The notes: generated from the sequence alone by a model not told the origin. A DNA stretch of 12,894 nucleotides from G020353235 sp964569555 (GCA_964569555.1 CAZMTT010000035.1:1-12894), one strand, 5' to 3'. Shown: positions 1 to 6,585, counted from the stretch's first letter. Made by a program: numbers and translations.

Positions 1-408
1 CAGCATCTCCTCGGAGATGGGCGCCAGCCGTGCCTCGGTGTAGCGCATCGCCGCCGGCGGGTCGTTGTCCATACTGCCGAAGTTGCCCTGTCCGTCAATT
101 AAGACATAGCGCATGGAGAAGTCCTGCGCCATACGCACCATGGTGTCGTATACCGAGGCGTCACCATGGGGGTGGTATTTACCCAGTACCTCACCGACGA
201 CACGGGCGCTCTTTTTGTGCGGGCTGGTGTGAACCAGCCCCAGCTCGCGCATGGCGTATAGAATGCGCCGGTGCACCGGCTTGAGCCCATCGCGCACATC
301 GGGCAGTGCCCGGGAGACGATGACACTCATGGCATAGTCAAGGTAGGAGCTTTTCATCTCCTCTTCGATATTAACCGGTCTGGTATTACTGGTATTACCG
401 GAAACCAT
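1..408 (-). CDS. gyrA: DNA gyrase subunit A, N-terminal part (3' end outside window)
   Basis: GyrA is the breakage-reunion subunit of the type II topoisomerase that introduces negative supercoils. It works as A2B2 with GyrB. The 136 codons present cover the start of the winged-helix/catalytic domain. After a short N-terminal extension comes SYLDYAMSVIVSRALPDVRD, then the GLKPVHRRILYAM motif. The quinolone-region signature HPHGDASVYDTMVRMAQ follows, and then PPAAMRYTEAR with the DNA-linking tyrosine at about residue 123. The residue matching E. coli Ser83 is Ala84. The start ATG is at 408, three bases after the TPR gene stop, with a strong AGGAGGT ribosome site seven bases upstream inside that gene's tail. 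It is therefore the second gene of a two-gene transcript. ParC would share these motifs; GyrA is preferred because of the very close match and because most relatives of the presumed host have only gyrase. The gene is cut by the window edge, not broken. Confidence 0.95.
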   Translation of the reverse strand, partial: MVSGNTSNTRPVNIEEEMKSSYLDYAMSVIVSRALPDVRDGLKPVHRRILYAMRELGLVHTSPHKKSARVVGEVLGKYHPHGDASVYDTMVRMAQDFSMRYVLIDGQGNFGSMDNDPPAAMRYTEARLAPISEEML

Positions 409-411
409 TAA

Positions 412-1245
412 CTAGACCTCCTCTTCTTCCGGTTTCTCCTCTTCCTCGTCAGCCTCCAGAGGCTCCTTGAACTTTATCTCCAGCCCCTCCTCGTCGACAT
501 CAATGATGGTATAGCCCGGTTCCTCCGTGGCTGATTCTTCATATTCCAGTTCCCGCTTGATTATCATATCGCCCACTGAAATCCGTGGCTCCTCAAACCC
601 CCGCGGCGGGAAGGAGAGGTGCCCGGCCTGGGACGGGTCCTGATAAGTCTCCCGGATAATGACCACCACCGCGCTTTCGGTGGCGCGGACGACGGCGGCG
701 GCATACTGGTTACCGCCGTCCATTAGTTTAATCAGGCGCTGGGCATAGCGTGGCTCCACCTCGCCGAGGTACTCACCACGGCCATTTTCCACCTTCAGGC
801 TGCCCCCGTCTCTCTTGAGATATACCTTGTCGCCGGCTACCATCTTGGCCAGTACCTCGGGGGGAGCCGGCTGGCGCAGGTTGACCATCCCCGCCTTGCC
901 CACCTCCTCAATAAAAGAATGTGGCTCGGCGGTGCGGGAGTCAGCCTCAGTGCCGGCCATTTCTTCGGCCAGGTGGGACAGGCGCTCCAGGTTCTTCTTG
1001 GCGATCATGTTGTAGGGGTCAAGCTCAACCGCCCGCTGGTAGGCTTTCCTGGCGTGGGCATATTCCCCCAGCTCCATATGGGCGCGGCCCAGGCGGTTAT
1101 AGGCGGCGGCATCATTGGGGAAGTTGTCGATAATGCTCATATTGGCCACCACCGCCTCCCGCCACCGCCCCTGCATCGCCAGGGCGACGGCGTGCTTGCT
1201 GGACTGCCGTTTCAGCCTTACCTCTTCCTCTTCGTGGTAGGTCAT
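412..1245 (-). CDS. TPR-repeat protein with acidic tail, upstream of gyrA
   Basis: A 277-residue soluble protein with no signal peptide. Two tetratricopeptide repeats are visible at about residues 13-46 and 47-80; the second reads AAYNRLGRAHMELGEYAHA and ends in ELDPYN. TPRs are protein-binding helical pairs, so a scaffold or partner-binding role is likely. Residues about 118-200 look beta-rich (GDKVYLKRDGGSLKV, GEYLGEVEPRYAQRLIKLM, ESAVVVIIRETYQDP) and faintly recall a HIRAN-type small barrel, but this is weak. The last 25 residues are almost all Glu/Asp with some Lys and Pro. The start is set by AGGAGG five bases before the ATG, with a promoter at 1284-1312. gyrA follows after three bases, so the two are co-transcribed. 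The exact function is unknown; a link to gyrase or DNA handling is suggested only by position. Confidence 0.85.
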   Translation of the reverse strand: MTYHEEEEVRLKRQSSKHAVALAMQGRWREAVVANMSIIDNFPNDAAAYNRLGRAHMELGEYAHARKAYQRAVELDPYNMIAKKNLERLSHLAEEMAGTEADSRTAEPHSFIEEVGKAGMVNLRQPAPPEVLAKMVAGDKVYLKRDGGSLKVENGRGEYLGEVEPRYAQRLIKLMDGGNQYAAAVVRATESAVVVIIRETYQDPSQAGHLSFPPRGFEEPRISVGDMIIKRELEYEESATEEPGYTIIDVDEEGLEIKFKEPLEADEEEEKPEEEEV

Positions 1246-1283
1246 CTAGCCTCCTGGACTTCAGCCTCACCAGCCATCATTTT

Positions 1284-1312
1284 AATGTATCCAAACCAGC
1301 CCCAAAAGTCAA
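1284..1312 (-). promoter_or_regulatory. Sigma70-type promoter of the TPR-gyrA operon
   Basis: On the minus strand, -35 TTGACT (1312-1307), a 17-base spacer and -10 TACATT (1289-1284). Transcription should start near 1277, giving a leader of about 32 bases before the TPR start codon. The -35 lies in a 16-bp sequence (1299-1314) that recurs exactly at 1994-2009 in the promoter of the next upstream minus-strand gene. Confidence 0.65.
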
Positions 1313-1362
1313 AGAAAAACTGTCCGCTTTTCTCCGCCTTTTTGCGGGCAGGAGAAGAGAAT

Positions 1363-1388
1363 AAAAAAGAGGGGCTTCACCCCTCTTA
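1363..1388 (-). terminator. Intrinsic terminator after the GOLD-like lipoprotein gene
   Basis: Read on the minus strand, an 8-bp stem (AAGAGGGG pairing with CCCCTCTT, 1387-1380 with 1374-1367) closes a five-base loop. It is followed by a run of six T (1368-1363). It sits about 27 bases after the lipoprotein stop codon, so it ends that transcript. The other orientation lacks a T run. Confidence 0.8.
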
Positions 1389-1414
1389 ATCTGGCTAATC
1401 AAGGCTTTTTCAAG

Positions 1415-1924
1415 CTAATCAGTAGCCACCGGTATGAACAGGGAGCCATCAACCGGGTAGATGAGCTCCAGAAAAACGGTCTGCTTTTTCTTGTCCTCGC
1501 CGCTGTTGCTGAAGGTGAGGGTATACGTATTCCCCTGGGACTGGGTGGCGACAAAAGAAAAGCGTGCCGAGTTGATTCCCTCCGGGGTGAGGGCGCCATG
1601 CTCGCGGGCGCTGTAAATCGGCGAATTGCCGCTTATCTCAAAGTCGGTGATGCCGCCGTCCTCAATGTAGAAGTAGCCGTCAACCTTGTCCTGCTCGGCT
1701 AATCTGAGCAGTATTTCTATCTTCTGGTCGGCGGCAACCTGAAGCTCTATCTGGTTCACCGCCCACTTTGACTCCAGTGTCGCCGACCGGGCTACCTTCG
1801 GCTCCTTCGCCGACGGCTGGGTCAAATCCCCGCCCAGCCCCCCCAGCTGCTCACACCCCAGGAGCAACACCAGGGGCAGCACTATCATCCCCATCACCAC
1901 CGCCAGCAAAACCCGCTTTATCAT
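1415..1924 (-). CDS. Small secreted lipoprotein with a GOLD/emp24-like beta domain
   Basis: A 169-residue protein starting MIKRVLL, with a hydrophobic segment and a lipobox (LLLGC, Cys at about residue 24). It should be lipid-anchored on the outside of the membrane. The mature part is beta-rich. It has the rhythm of an emp24/GOLD-type domain: KIEILLRLAEQDKVDGYF, DFEISGNSPIY, ARFSFVATQSQGNTYTLTF and then SNSGEDKKKQTVFLELIYPV. That assignment rests on pattern likeness only. A GTG at 1936 could add four residues, but it lies inside a tandem-repeat leader, and the ATG at 1924 is the more natural start. Neither start has a strong ribosome site. The gene stands alone, with its own promoter (1979-2007) and terminator (1363-1388). 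Confidence 0.75.
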   Translation of the reverse strand: MIKRVLLAVVMGMIVLPLVLLLGCEQLGGLGGDLTQPSAKEPKVARSATLESKWAVNQIELQVAADQKIEILLRLAEQDKVDGYFYIEDGGITDFEISGNSPIYSAREHGALTPEGINSARFSFVATQSQGNTYTLTFSNSGEDKKKQTVFLELIYPVDGSLFIPVATD

Positions 1925-1927
1925 CTT

Positions 1928-1971
1928 GGCTCTCACTCAGCTTTTACTTAGCTTTTACGTAGCTCTCGCTT
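1928..1971 (-). repeat. Four tandem 11-nt repeats filling the lipoprotein 5' leader
   Basis: The plus strand reads GGCTCTCACTC, AGCTTTTACTT, AGCTTTTACGT, AGCTCTCGCTT in direct succession, four degenerate 11-base units. The middle two differ at one base. In the mRNA they run from about the predicted +1 (near 1972) to just before the start codon at 1924. Confidence 0.65.
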
Positions 1972-1978
1972 AACCCAT

Positions 1979-2007
1979 AATCTACCCAACCCTGCCCCAA
2001 AAGTCAA
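1979..2007 (-). promoter_or_regulatory. Sigma70-type promoter of the GOLD-like lipoprotein gene
   Basis: On the minus strand, -35 TTGACT (2007-2002), a 17-base spacer and -10 TAGATT (1984-1979). The predicted start is near 1972. It lies directly downstream of the terminator at 2015-2041, a tight terminator-then-promoter arrangement. The -35 region is identical over 16 bp to that at 1299-1314. Confidence 0.65.
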
Positions 2008-2014
2008 AGGGGGA

Positions 2015-2041
2015 GAAAAAAAGAGGGGCTTCGCCCCTCTT
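2015..2041 (-). terminator. Intrinsic terminator without a minus-strand gene next to it
   Basis: On the minus strand, a 9-bp stem (2041-2033 with 2029-2021, AAGAGGGGC type) closes a tight three-base loop and is followed by a T run that overlaps the arm (2022-2016). It is nearly identical to the terminator at 1363-1388. The nearest minus-strand gene end is mfd at 3077, about 1 kb upstream, with three plus-strand genes between. In the plus direction the hairpin is followed by TTAAACTGCC, which is not a terminator tail. Confidence 0.75.
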
Positions 2042-2078
2042 AAACTGCCCCCTAATTTTTCTCTAACCAATCAAGCGG

Positions 2079-2087
2079 TGATATAAT
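2079..2087 (+). promoter_or_regulatory. Extended -10 promoter for the three-gene AT-rich block
   Basis: TGATATAAT is a perfect extended -10 (TGnTATAAT) with the consensus hexamer at 2082-2087. No good -35 is seen at the right distance (TTCTCT at 2059-2064), which extended -10 promoters tolerate. The start codon at 2114 lies about 20 bases after the predicted transcription start, with AGGGGGT as ribosome site. Confidence 0.6.
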
Positions 2088-2113
2088 CTAACAAAGGCTT
2101 TTAGGGGGTAGTT

Positions 2114-2347
2114 ATGGCAGGGGAATCTAATATAAGGGAATGGTTGAGGAAGGTTAAGCGGGATACGTGGCTTCAAGCGAGGGTAACGAACTCAATGGGT
2201 GAGGACTGGCAAAGATTCAATGGGCTTATGGTCAAACTTACCAAGGTTAAATTGACCGGTAGCGAAGATGAAGAATTGCAGGGCTTATTAGCTAAATTGA
2301 AAGCCAAGAATCTGGACGACCCCAATATACAGAGATTAAAGATTTAG
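2114..2347 (+). CDS. Small protein of unknown function carrying the KLKAKNLDDPNIQ C-terminal module
   Basis: A 77-residue, Lys/Glu-rich cytosolic protein with no signal peptide or membrane segment. I do not recognise a family. Residues 1-29 (MAGESNIREWLRKVKRDTW...) are unlike the next gene. Residues 30-77 align without gaps to the last 48 residues of the next gene: a conserved Trp (W32), Arg, KLT, spaced Glu residues, and then KLKAKNLDDPNIQ plus LKI at the very end. The pattern suggests a short helical hairpin with a fixed tail. The ribosome site AGGGGGT is six bases before the ATG, and GTAGTTATGGCAG is shared with the leader of the next gene. AT-rich compared with the flanking core genes. 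First gene of a three-gene plus-strand block. Confidence 0.75.
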   Translation: MAGESNIREWLRKVKRDTWLQARVTNSMGEDWQRFNGLMVKLTKVKLTGSEDEELQGLLAKLKAKNLDDPNIQRLKI

Positions 2348-2377
2348 CAATAACGGAGACTGTAAGGGGGTGTAGTT

Positions 2378-2776
2378 ATGGCAGAAGAATTTAAGGTTGG
2401 AGGCCGTGTAGTATATAGGGACAAATTTAAAAATTTGAGTTTGCCCGGAACAGTTGTTAAGCCTGAAGACGAAGAGGGTAAAGTAACTGTTAAAATGGAT
2501 TCTGGTGGCATCCGTCGTTGTGCTACTCGCTTTTTAGAGAGACTACCCCAAGAATGGACTAAAGAGAGGATTAATAAGGTTTTAGAGGATAAACAAAAGC
2601 AGTCGAAAGTTCGAAAATCATTATCTAGAGCTGAGTGGAAAAGGCTTGGTGAGCTGTGGACAGGAAAAGCGGAAAATAAACTAACCGATAAGGAACGAGC
2701 TGAATTCAAGGCGTTGATAGAGAAGCTAAAAGCCAAGAACTTAGACGACCCCAATATACAGGCATTAAAGATTTAA
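2378..2776 (+). CDS. SH3-like barrel plus KLKAKNLDDPNIQ module, unknown function
   Basis: A 132-residue cytosolic protein. Residues about 5-57 (KVGGRVVYRDKFKNL, LPGTVVKPEDEEGKVTVKM, then GGIRRCATRFLERL) look like a small SH3/KOW-type beta barrel: a 'G-x-V' opening, 'GTVV' turn and alternating beta strands. Such barrels often bind nucleic acid, ribosomes or RNA polymerase, but that is inference. Residues 85-132 repeat the module of the previous gene with the identical core KLKAKNLDDPNIQ and end in ALKI. A Lys-rich linker (about 58-84) joins the two. The start is set by AAGGGGGT before the ATG. 30 bases separate it from the previous stop, so the two probably form an operon. GC is clearly low: 21 of 60 bases in 2581-2640. 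Confidence 0.75.
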   Translation: MAEEFKVGGRVVYRDKFKNLSLPGTVVKPEDEEGKVTVKMDSGGIRRCATRFLERLPQEWTKERINKVLEDKQKQSKVRKSLSRAEWKRLGELWTGKAENKLTDKERAEFKALIEKLKAKNLDDPNIQALKI

Positions 2777-2796
2777 CACTAAAAAAGGAAACCACT

Positions 2797-3045
2797 ATGG
2801 GGTTCTTCAAAAAGAAGCTGAAGCCAGAAGAAGTATTGAATGAAGCTGAGCGTATTCTCAAAGAACCCAAAGAAAAGCGCTCTAAACAGGGAATACCCAG
2901 ATGCCCCAGATGTTATAGCACGAAAGTAAATAAGATAATTGAGTGGAAAGAAAGCGCAAGCGAGTATTCAACCTTTGAAAAATGGCGTAGTCAAGACCTC
3001 AAATCATGTCACTGTCGGAATTGCGACTACGAGTTTTATGCATAA
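2797..3045 (+). CDS. Small zinc-ribbon protein, unknown function
   Basis: An 82-residue protein starting MGFFKKKLKPEEVLNEAERI, a basic then helical start, followed by two cysteine knuckles: C36-P-R-C39 and C73-R-N-C76 (with an extra C71). The spacing, CxxC then about 33 residues then CxxC, fits a zinc ribbon of the nucleic-acid or protein-binding kind. The ribosome site AAGGAA lies before the ATG. It begins 20 bases after the previous stop, so it probably belongs to the same transcript. It ends 31 bases from the mfd stop in convergent orientation, and no terminator is seen in that gap. It does not carry the C-terminal module of its two neighbours. Function not recognised. Confidence 0.7.
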   Translation: MGFFKKKLKPEEVLNEAERILKEPKEKRSKQGIPRCPRCYSTKVNKIIEWKESASEYSTFEKWRSQDLKSCHCRNCDYEFYA

Positions 3046-3076
3046 ATCAGCCTCAAGTCACGCCTGTTGACGCGCA

Positions 3077-6000
3077 CTACCCCACCGATTTTAGTATTTC
3101 CTCCAGCACCCTTCTCCACTCCCCGCCCAAGCGTTTGGGGTGGAGGCGGAGCTGGGTGGGAGAAAGAGTGATGCCCTCTTTTAAGGGGGAGCCCAGTTTC
3201 TCCAGATAGGGCTCAAGCTGTTCTCTATCAAAGCGCATCCCCTGAAGGCGGCGGAGCACGATTTGCCTGTCTTCGCGGGTTATGGACTCAATGCCCGCCC
3301 CGCTCGCCAGCAGCTTAATCCTGACCGCATAGAGCAGGTTCTCCACCTCGGGGGGCGGGGCGCCGAAGCGGTCGGCAAACTCTGAAGCCACCTCGTCTAT
3401 CTGGTTGATATCCTCCAGCTTGCTCAGCCGGCGGTAGAGGCTGAGGCGGGTATTTAAATCAGCGACATATTCATCAGGAATGAAGGCGGGCAGGGGCAAG
3501 TCCACGCTGGGGGGTGGCGGGCGGCGTTCTTTTAATTTGGGAATACCGGCCCGCTTTGCCTTTAATTCGTCAACCGCCTCGGCGAGCAGCTGGCAGTAGA
3601 GGCTGAAGCCGACGGCATTGATAAACCCGCTCTGCCTCACCCCGAGCAGGTTGCCGGCGCCCCTGATTTCCAGGTCCTTCATGGCGATGCCGAAGCCGGA
3701 GCCGAGCTCGGTGGCGGCAAAGATGGTCTTCAGCCGCTTCCGGGCGGTGGGGGTGAGGCGCTTCTCCCGCTCGTAGAGGAAGTAGGCATAGGCCAGGTTA
3801 GCCCCCCGCCCCACTCTGCCCCTTAGCTGGTAGAGCTCGGTCAGGCCGAACTTATCTGCCTGGTTGACGATGAGGGTGTTGACATTAGGCATGTCCAGCC
3901 CGGACTGGATGATGGTGGTGCAGACCAGGACATCGCTCCGGCCCTGGCTGAAGTCAGCCATCACCCGCTCTAATTCGGTCTCGGGCATCTGGCCGTGGGC
4001 GATGGCGATTCTCGCCTCGGGCACCAGTTGTGCTAACTTATTGGCCATCAGGGCGATGCTCTGCACCCGGTTGTGGACGAAGAAGACCTGCCCGTTCCTT
4101 TCCATCTCTCTCAGGATGGCTTCCCGGATGAGCCTCTCGTTGTACTGGGAGACATAGGTCCTGATGGGTAATCTTTCTTCGGGGGGCGTCTCCATGGTGC
4201 TCATATCCCTCACCCCGACCAGGGACATATGCAAAGTGCGGGGGATGGGGGTGGCGCTCAGTGTGAGCACGTCCACTTCCTGCCGCAGCCGCTTGAAGTG
4301 CTCCTTGTGGTTGACACCGAAGCGCTGCTCCTCGTCAATGATTAAAAGCCCTAAATCTTTGAAGACGATATCTTTCTGGAGCAGGCGGTGGGTGCCGATG
4401 CAGATGTCCACCTTGCCGTTGGCCAAATCTTTTATTATCACCGATTGCTCTTTTGGTGATTTAAAGCGGCTCAGGACCTCGGTTCGGAGCGGGAAGGCGT
4501 CCAAACGCTGCTCGAAGGTGGCGTAGTGCTGCTCGGCGAGCACCGTGGTCGGCACCAGCACCGCCACCTGCTTACCGCCCGTCACCGCCTTGAAGGCGGC
4601 ACGGACGGCTACCTCGGTCTTGCCGTAGCCGACATCCCCGCAGACCAATCTGTCCATCGGCTTGGTCTGGCTCATGTCTTTCTTTACCTGTGCCATCGCC
4701 TCCAGCTGGTCGGGGGTCTCCACATAGGGAAACGAAGCCTCCATCTCCTCCTGCCAGGCGGTATCTGAAGCGAAGGCGAAGCCGGGGGCGACCTCCCGGG
4801 TGGCGTAAAGGGCGAGTAGCTCCCGGGCGATATTGATGACCGATTCTCTGGTCCGCTGCTTGGTCTTGTGCCACTCGGCGCTGCCCAGCCGGCTCAGCAC
4901 CGGCACTCTATCCCCGGCGCCGACATAGCGGCTGACGCGGTCTATCTGGTCGGTGGGGACATAGAGGCGGTCGCCGGCGGCATACTCCAGGGCAAGATAC
5001 TCCCGTTCGATGTTATCCGTCTTCTTGGTGGTGACACCGGCAAAACGGGCGATGCCGTACTCCACGTGGACCACATATTCCCCCGGGTTTATCTCGGCGA
5101 GGAGCTGGTGGTGGGGCACCGGGTGCCTTTTAACCAGCCGGCGCGCCTTGATAAAGCCGAAGAGCTCGGCATCGGTCAAGAGATAAGTGTTATCCATTAC
5201 CCAGCCCTCGGCCAGCGAGCCCTGAAGCAGGGTCAGCGAGCCGGGCGGGGGCAGCTCTTTGATTTCGGTGAGGGCGGGGGCGATAATATTTTCTTCATAG
5301 AGCAGCTCGGACAGGCGGCTGGCCCGGTGGCTGGAGAGGATGAGCCGGCCTTTCTGGGCAAGCATCTCTTTTGCCTTGTGGAGGAAGACGCCCAGCTGAC
5401 CGGCGTAGCCGGGGGCGGGGCTAAAGCCCAGCTGGTAAATTTTCCCCTCGCCCAGCCCCCAGGCGCTGAGGGTAAGACAGCGCCGTCCGGTTAGTTTGGC
5501 CTCTAATTCTTCCCAGTTGAAGTAGGGGCGGGGGAAGTGGCGCGGTAGCTCGCCGTCTTTTATTTTCTCCACCCTTAGCTCATCGGCTTCGCTGTCCAGT
5601 TCGGCAATGGCCGGTTTAATATCTTCCGGCTCGTCAATGATGAGTATGGCGTTATCGGGCAGATAGTCAAGCAGGCTGTCCCGGTTAAACAGCGGGGCGT
5701 AGAAGCCGATATTCTCCGGCCGCTGTCTATGGCGCAGGCGGGCGATTTCCTCCTGAAATTGCTCTTTTACTTCATCACGGCAGCCGCTCAGGTCAAGGCT
5801 ATTTAATTTTGTTTCGGTTAAAGTCTGGCTTAAGAGCTCGGTGGCGGGGCCGACGATTATCTCGGAAATGCTATCCTGGGAGCGCTGGCGGGCCGGGTCA
5901 AAGAGACGGAGGCTGTCAACGGTGTTGCCGAAAAACTCAAGCCGGGCGGGCAGCTCTGATGTGGGGGGATAGACGTCAATGATGCCCCCGCGCTGGCTCA

Positions 6001-6529
6001 TTGTCCCCGGCACCTCCACCAGGCTCTCTCTCCGGTAGCCGATTGCCTCCCACTGGCAGAGTAACTCAAGGGGCTCAATCTCCATACCCGGCTTTATGGT
6101 GTGAAACGATGAAGCGAAATCACTATGCGGGGCTACCTTCTGCATCAGGGCAGCCGCCGAAGTAATCATAACCGGGGCGTCTTTATTCAGCAGCGCCGAG
6201 AGCGCCTGGATTCGGGCCAGCTCGGTGGAGGTATCGGCGGCGACGCGCTGGTAGGGCAGGCTATCCGGCTCGGGGAAGCGCCTTATCTCCGCCGACGCCA
6301 GCCAGATTGAGAGCTGTTCCTGGAGCTGCTGGCTGTTTTCCGGCGCGGCGGTAACCACCAGCACCGGTCTCTTCAGGTGATGATACAGCGCCGCCAGAAA
6401 GTAGGGCTTGGCGGCATCAAGCACCGCGGCACTGGTATTGCCATTTTGCGCCTCCAGCTCGGCCAGAAGCTGGCGGTAGGCGGGCACTTCTTTAATCAGT
6501 TTCAGCAGTTCAGTTAAGTCTAAGTCCAT
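3077..6529 (-). CDS. mfd: Transcription-repair coupling factor Mfd
   Basis: Mfd is a DNA translocase that pushes stalled RNA polymerase off damaged DNA and recruits UvrA. At 1150 residues it has the usual family length. Order: a UvrB-like N-terminal part (about 15-350) including RGGIIDVYPPTSELPARLEF; the CarD-like RNA-polymerase-binding domain (about 480-540, GEYVVHVEYGIARFAGV); and the RecG-like helicase lobes. These show Walker A GDVGYGKT (about 631-638), the DEEQ box (about 732-735) in IIDEEQRFGVNHKEHFKRL, TATPIPRTLHMSLVG and QLRGRVGRG. The C-terminal TRCF domain begins near 1030. The ATG at 6529 is preferred because GGGGA stands five bases upstream; an in-frame TTG at 6541 has no ribosome site. 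The leader holds a strong hairpin. The gene ends 31 bases from a convergent gene, with no terminator until 2015-2041. Confidence 0.97.
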   Translation of the reverse strand: MDLDLTELLKLIKEVPAYRQLLAELEAQNGNTSAAVLDAAKPYFLAALYHHLKRPVLVVTAAPENSQQLQEQLSIWLASAEIRRFPEPDSLPYQRVAADTSTELARIQALSALLNKDAPVMITSAAALMQKVAPHSDFASSFHTIKPGMEIEPLELLCQWEAIGYRRESLVEVPGTMSQRGGIIDVYPPTSELPARLEFFGNTVDSLRLFDPARQRSQDSISEIIVGPATELLSQTLTETKLNSLDLSGCRDEVKEQFQEEIARLRHRQRPENIGFYAPLFNRDSLLDYLPDNAILIIDEPEDIKPAIAELDSEADELRVEKIKDGELPRHFPRPYFNWEELEAKLTGRRCLTLSAWGLGEGKIYQLGFSPAPGYAGQLGVFLHKAKEMLAQKGRLILSSHRASRLSELLYEENIIAPALTEIKELPPPGSLTLLQGSLAEGWVMDNTYLLTDAELFGFIKARRLVKRHPVPHHQLLAEINPGEYVVHVEYGIARFAGVTTKKTDNIEREYLALEYAAGDRLYVPTDQIDRVSRYVGAGDRVPVLSRLGSAEWHKTKQRTRESVINIARELLALYATREVAPGFAFASDTAWQEEMEASFPYVETPDQLEAMAQVKKDMSQTKPMDRLVCGDVGYGKTEVAVRAAFKAVTGGKQVAVLVPTTVLAEQHYATFEQRLDAFPLRTEVLSRFKSPKEQSVIIKDLANGKVDICIGTHRLLQKDIVFKDLGLLIIDEEQRFGVNHKEHFKRLRQEVDVLTLSATPIPRTLHMSLVGVRDMSTMETPPEERLPIRTYVSQYNERLIREAILREMERNGQVFFVHNRVQSIALMANKLAQLVPEARIAIAHGQMPETELERVMADFSQGRSDVLVCTTIIQSGLDMPNVNTLIVNQADKFGLTELYQLRGRVGRGANLAYAYFLYEREKRLTPTARKRLKTIFAATELGSGFGIAMKDLEIRGAGNLLGVRQSGFINAVGFSLYCQLLAEAVDELKAKRAGIPKLKERRPPPPSVDLPLPAFIPDEYVADLNTRLSLYRRLSKLEDINQIDEVASEFADRFGAPPPEVENLLYAVRIKLLASGAGIESITREDRQIVLRRLQGMRFDREQLEPYLEKLGSPLKEGITLSPTQLRLHPKRLGGEWRRVLEEILKSVG

Positions 6530-6549
6530 TTTGGTCCCCAAACGCCGCT

Positions 6550-6575
6550 AGGGCTAGCCGAACCGGCCTAGCCCT
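6550..6575 (-). promoter_or_regulatory. Hairpin at the 5' end of the mfd mRNA
   Basis: AGGGCTAG (6550-6557) pairs with CTAGCCCT (6568-6575). With one bulged base the stem goes on through CCG/CGG to a three-base loop, about 11 pairs in all. The predicted mfd transcript starts near 6579, so the hairpin would be the first thing transcribed, about 20 bases before the start codon. No T run follows, so it is not a terminator. It could protect the 5' end or modulate translation. Confidence 0.5.
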
Positions 6576-6585
6576 CCAGAAATAG

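Noticed and set aside
99..326. 75-codon minus-strand frame within gyrA
   Set aside because: Out-of-frame shadow; the correct frame from 408 reads as unmistakable GyrA.
919..1389. 156-codon plus-strand reading frame
   Set aside because: It lies antisense to the TPR gene and runs through that gene's promoter and the lipoprotein terminator. Its protein has no recognisable motif, while the minus frame has clear TPRs.
2344..2754. 136-codon minus-strand frame opposite the SH3-like gene
   Set aside because: Ser/Leu/Phe-rich product without motifs. The plus frame has a ribosome site, a promoter and a module shared with its neighbour.
4868..5494. 208-codon plus-strand frame inside mfd
   Set aside because: A mirror of the GC-rich mfd codons. 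mfd is unbroken and fully conserved here.
6530..6541. TTG start extending Mfd by four residues
   Set aside because: No ribosome site precedes it, whereas GGGGA stands five bases before the ATG at 6529.
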